Below are positions 61,173 through 64,000 of a DNA stretch of 64,000 nt, one piece after another. Numbering within the stretch: position 1 is the stretch's first letter; every line of letters starts with the position of its first letter. The notes beneath the pieces are model-generated. The model saw only the letters and a program-made list of their open reading frames with translations, was not told the origin of the DNA and searched no databases. The stretch lies in assembly GCA_027489355.1 (NCBI GenBank), contig JAIXZY010000065.1, positions 1 through 64,000 of the forward strand. The letters are read 5' to 3'. A program made the translations under genes and the position numbers. Source of the DNA: Paracoccaceae bacterium (GTDB lineage: Bacteria; Pseudomonadota; Alphaproteobacteria; Rhodobacterales; Rhodobacteraceae).

Positions 61173-62282
61173 CTAAAGCGGCAGGCTTTCGACCGAGCCG
61201 ACCTCGACGGCCTGCCCGGTCCGCCGCGACTGGATGGCGGCGAAGGCGAGGGCGAGGCTCTCCAGGTTTTCTGCGGCGCCATTGGCGGGTTCCGAGTCGG
61301 TCTCGATGGCCACCAGCAGCGCCCCCATCGCCCCGCGGAAGCCGTCGTTGAACCAGGTACCCTCCAGGCGGGGCCGAGCGACGCCGGTCGCCGTTGTCAG
61401 CGTCACGGACTGCCGCCCAAGGTCCGGCCCGTCGCTTTGCAGACTGCCCTTGGTGCCCGCCACATAGGTCGTGTCCCGTGGGCCGTGCGGGGCCGCGCCG
61501 TCGAAGATCAGCGACGCCTGCCCGCCCTCCATCTGCACAAGGCATTGGGAAAGAAGGGGGGCTTTCGCAGTCTGGCCGGTGGCCTTGGCAGCGGTGGCGA
61601 AAACCGTTTTCGCCCGTGATCCGACCAAGCTGCGCAGGAAGTCGAACCAGTGGATGCCGAAGTCGTAAAGGATCAGATCCTCGATCTTTTCGAAGGGGGT
61701 GCCAGCGATCCAGCCGTGGTTCCAGTGGATCGAGACATGGGTGGAAATGACATCTCCAATGAGGTCGGCGCGAACCGCTTCGCGCATCCAGGCAAGGTGC
61801 GGCGCCCAGCGGCCGTTCTGGTTGACGGCAAGCTTCACGCCGTTGTCGCGGGAAATGGAGACGAGGCGGCGCCCAGCGGCCAGGTCCAGCACGAAGGGCT
61901 TCTGCGAGAGGACGTGTTTGCCCGCGCGCAAGGCCGCCTCGATGATCGGCAGGCGGTCGGCGGGATGGGGCGTGATGTCCACCACGTCGATGCCGGGGTC
62001 GGCAAGCACCTCGTCCCAGCGGTGGGTGACGCGGGCCTTGGGCGCGAATTCGGCGGCCTTGGCCTCGGCCTTGGAGAGCGTGCGGTTGCAGATCGCGGCG
62101 ACCTCCCACCCGGCGGTGCGGTAGGCGTCGAGGTGCGCCGAGACGATGCCGCCAGCCCCAATGACCCCGATCCGGGGGCGGTAGGCGCGGGGCATGGGTG
62201 GTGCGTAGGGAAGGTCCGGCGCGGGGACTTCGCCCAGGGCGGTGGATTTCAGCGCGTAAGCGTCGGCGTCGGGTTCGCTCAT
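61173..62282 (-). CDS. Gfo/Idh/MocA-family oxidoreductase (first of two)
   Basis: 369-residue NAD(P)-dependent sugar dehydrogenase-like protein. Rossmann motif GVIGAGGIVSAHLDAYR; the usual EKP motif reads SQKPFVLD, so the catalytic Lys is kept. Later block NQNGRWAPHLAWMREAV and HGWIAGTPFEKIEDLILYDF are typical of the group. The substrate, probably a sugar or inositol derivative, is not predictable. Four-base overlap with the second oxidoreductase. Confidence 0.9.
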   Translation of the reverse strand: MSEPDADAYALKSTALGEVPAPDLPYAPPMPRAYRPRIGVIGAGGIVSAHLDAYRTAGWEVAAICNRTLSKAEAKAAEFAPKARVTHRWDEVLADPGIDVVDITPHPADRLPIIEAALRAGKHVLSQKPFVLDLAAGRRLVSISRDNGVKLAVNQNGRWAPHLAWMREAVRADLIGDVISTHVSIHWNHGWIAGTPFEKIEDLILYDFGIHWFDFLRSLVGSRAKTVFATAAKATGQTAKAPLLSQCLVQMEGGQASLIFDGAAPHGPRDTTYVAGTKGSLQSDGPDLGRQSVTLTTATGVARPRLEGTWFNDGFRGAMGALLVAIETDSEPANGAAENLESLALAFAAIQSRRTGQAVEVGSVESLPL

Positions 62283-63355
62283 GGGACCAGCGGAAGCGTG
62301 CGTTTTTGCCGGGCGGATTCGGCTGCGGTGTCGACGATGCGCTGACCGATCAGGCTGACGGCGGGGTCGAGTGGGCCGGTCAGGGGCTCGCCACGCGAGA
62401 TGCAGCCAAGGACGTATTCGATGGCATTTCTTTCCCCCGGGGGCAGGGGATCGGATGGGACGGAGTGCGGTTCGGGGTTGGCGCGGGTCTGGACGGTGAC
62501 GTGGTCAGCATAGTCCCAGGACGCGATGGTCCCTTCCGTTCCCACCAGGATGAACCCGCATTTCGGCTGCGGCTGGATCACCCAGGGGTCGGTGAAGGTG
62601 CCCCACCGGGTTTCCATTTTCGACAGTCCCTTGGCGTATCGGCAGATGGTGACAGAGTGCTGGTCGACCTCGATCCCCGGAGTCTCGTCGGTCACGCAGG
62701 TGACCTCCAACGGGGCCTCGCCATTGCGATACCAGGTCCCGAGTGTCGCGCCATAGCCGAGATAGTCCAGCAGGCTGCCGCCGCCGCTGGCGCGCTTGTA
62801 CCACCAGGAGGTGGGCTTCTGACGCTCCACTTCTTCCCGGCTGACCTCGATCTTGTCCGCCAGGTGGTAGAGCGGTCCCCGGTTGCCGCCGTAGGAGTGG
62901 ATCTCGATCACTTCGCCGATCGTCCCTGCGTCCACGAGGCGCTTGGCTGTGACGTGGCTTTCCACCCAACGGAGTGGCCAGTTGATGGCGAGGTATTTTC
63001 CGGTGGCCTGCACCGCCTCGATCATCGCGCGGGCGTCGGCGACCGAGGCGGCGAAGGGTTTCTCGACGAAGACATGGACGCCGCAGGCAGCGAGGCGCCT
63101 GGTGTAGTCCGCGTGGTTGGCAGTTGCTGCGCACAGGATGGCGAGGTCGGGTTTCGCAGTCCGCATGCATGTGTCGAAGTCGGTGAACACGCGGTCTTCG
63201 GGGATGCCGAAGGTGTCGACTGCTCGCTGCATGGTGCTGCGGTCGGGGTCGTAGATGCCGGCGATCTCGGCCTCGGTGTGGTCATGCACGCAGCGCAGAA
63301 GGTCGCCCATGTGCATATGGTCGAAACTGATGCCGACGATGCGGAACCTCGCCAT
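62279..63355 (-). CDS. Gfo/Idh/MocA-family oxidoreductase (second of two)
   Basis: 358-residue relative of the preceding gene: FRIVGISFDHMHMGDLLRCV at the N-terminus, AGIYDPDRSTMQRAVDTFG, VFVEKPFAASVADARAMIEA (EKP catalytic Lys), and GGNRGPLYHLADKIEVSREE. The start is taken at ATG 63355, as the long upstream frame runs through the permease gene. Overlaps the first oxidoreductase and lies 11 bp after the permease stop, so all three form one operon for uptake and oxidation of a sugar-like compound. Confidence 0.9.
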   Translation of the reverse strand: MARFRIVGISFDHMHMGDLLRCVHDHTEAEIAGIYDPDRSTMQRAVDTFGIPEDRVFTDFDTCMRTAKPDLAILCAATANHADYTRRLAACGVHVFVEKPFAASVADARAMIEAVQATGKYLAINWPLRWVESHVTAKRLVDAGTIGEVIEIHSYGGNRGPLYHLADKIEVSREEVERQKPTSWWYKRASGGGSLLDYLGYGATLGTWYRNGEAPLEVTCVTDETPGIEVDQHSVTICRYAKGLSKMETRWGTFTDPWVIQPQPKCGFILVGTEGTIASWDYADHVTVQTRANPEPHSVPSDPLPPGERNAIEYVLGCISRGEPLTGPLDPAVSLIGQRIVDTAAESARQKRTLPLVP

Positions 63356-63366
63356 GAAAAGCCCTT

Positions 63367-64000
63367 TCAGCTGCGTTCGGTCAGACGGATGAAAAGTGCG
63401 GTGACGGCCAGGATGATAAGGCCGAACAGGATACGGCGGCCGCCCTCGGGGATCTGCATCAGAGTGAGCATCGAGGTCAGCACCGTCAGGATCAAGGCGC
63501 CGACGATGGTGCCGCCGTATCCCCCACGCCCGCCGAAGATCGAGGTCCCGCCGATCACCGCCGCCGCGACCGAGGGGAGGTCCAGCGGTAGCGCGAGAGA
63601 GAGCGAGGCAGTCTTGATCTGTCCAAGATACAGCAGCCCCGTCACCCCGGCGATCAGGCTGGACAGCGTGTAGAGGGTCAGATGGACCTGCCAGACGCGA
63701 ACCCCCGACAGTCGCGCGGCGGCCTCGTTCGCGCCGATGGCATAGAGGAGGCGGCCGAAGCCGCTGCGACGTTGCGCCCAGATGACGAGGGCGGCGAAGG
63801 GGATGAAAAGAACAAGGCTGTTCGGCAGGCCCCAGGTGCGGCCTGTGCCCAGCCAAAGCAGCGCCTCGGGGATCAGGACCCCGGTCGCGATGACGTAGCG
63901 TTGGTAGACAAGCAGGCAGCCGGTGGCAATAAGCGCGGTGCCAAGGGTCATGATCAGCGGGTGCACGCGACAGATCGCAATGCCGAAGCCGTTGACCAGA
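63367..64000 (-). CDS. Sugar ABC transporter permease (RbsC-type), 5' end outside window
   Basis: Partial inner-membrane permease of the ribose/xylose branch (BPD_transp_2). The visible 210 residues show LVNGFGIAICRVHPLIMTLG, LYAIGANEAAARLSGVRVWQ, VHLTLYTLSSLIAGVTGLLY, LPSVAAAVIGGTSIFGGRGG and GALILTVLTSMLTLMQIPEG, all characteristic. The N-terminal helices are cut off at the window edge. Operon with two Gfo/Idh/MocA genes; the binding protein and ATPase probably lie upstream, beyond the window. Confidence 0.92.
   Translation of the reverse strand, partial: LVNGFGIAICRVHPLIMTLGTALIATGCLLVYQRYVIATGVLIPEALLWLGTGRTWGLPNSLVLFIPFAALVIWAQRRSGFGRLLYAIGANEAAARLSGVRVWQVHLTLYTLSSLIAGVTGLLYLGQIKTASLSLALPLDLPSVAAAVIGGTSIFGGRGGYGGTIVGALILTVLTSMLTLMQIPEGGRRILFGLIILAVTALFIRLTERS

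Overview
The window is about 64 kb of GC-rich chromosomal DNA from an alphaproteobacterium, most likely a member of the Rhodobacterales (Rhodobacteraceae/Paracoccaceae). Indicators are COQ9 and the DUF1013 regulator TrcR, a phbA-phbB pair, the Rhodobacterales-type C-terminal half on a core-2/I-branching glycosyltransferase, a ptsN-hpf-lptB block, and dense ATGA-overlapping operons. I saw no tRNA or rRNA genes, insertion sequences, prophage genes or CRISPR arrays.

Layout. 1-10.3 kb: 5' part of dnaK, a secreted SH3b protein with a capsule-type ABC permease, then a plus-strand envelope/glycan block (cysQ, kdsB, galU, two related family-2-like glycosyltransferases, a core-2/I-branching-type transferase and a double sulfotransferase-like protein). 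10.5-15.2 kb: a minus-strand operon rnd-kdsD-lptC-lptA-lptB with hpf and ptsN behind it. 15.6-21.4 kb: flagellar genes motB, flgE, flgK, flgL, flgI. 21.5-30.3 kb: seven minus-strand genes for an FHA protein, a PP2C phosphatase, three P-loop GTPases (one a large dynamin-like protein) and two small unrecognised proteins. This is the most unusual locus here. 30.5-40 kb: polyprenyl synthase, small housekeeping genes, phbA-phbB, an EAL protein, tag, cnoX, a LON-domain protein, a Trm112-like protein and a CDGSH iron-sulfur protein. 40.3-50.6 kb: acyl-CoA dehydrogenase, threonylcarbamoyl-AMP synthase, mscL, an MsrQ-like protein, ald with its Lrp-type regulator, a TetR regulator, rpsU, COQ9, a quinone oxidoreductase, RNase T2 and trcR. 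50.6-61.2 kb: a six-gene leucine/isovalerate degradation operon led by a fused indolepyruvate ferredoxin oxidoreductase, with a divergent Lrp regulator. 61.2-64 kb: two Gfo/Idh/MocA oxidoreductases and the end of a sugar ABC permease.

How genes work together. GalU supplies UDP-glucose next to glycosyl- and sulfotransferases, suggesting a sulfated surface glycan. KdsB and KdsD belong to KDO synthesis, while LptA/B/C export LPS. In the FHA/PP2C/GTPase cluster a phosphothreonine reader and a phosphatase are paired with nucleotide-switch and membrane-remodelling proteins, but no Ser/Thr kinase is present. I read it as a phospho-regulated dynamin-like membrane system of unknown role. The small proteins may be Roadblock-like GTPase partners, which is inference only.

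Structural signals include several good intrinsic terminators, promoter-like elements before dnaK, rnd and rpsU, a set of 11-bp-spaced direct repeats upstream of the tetR gene, and a composite intergenic element (CT-rich tag plus 15-17 bp palindrome) found at two convergent gene ends 30 kb apart.
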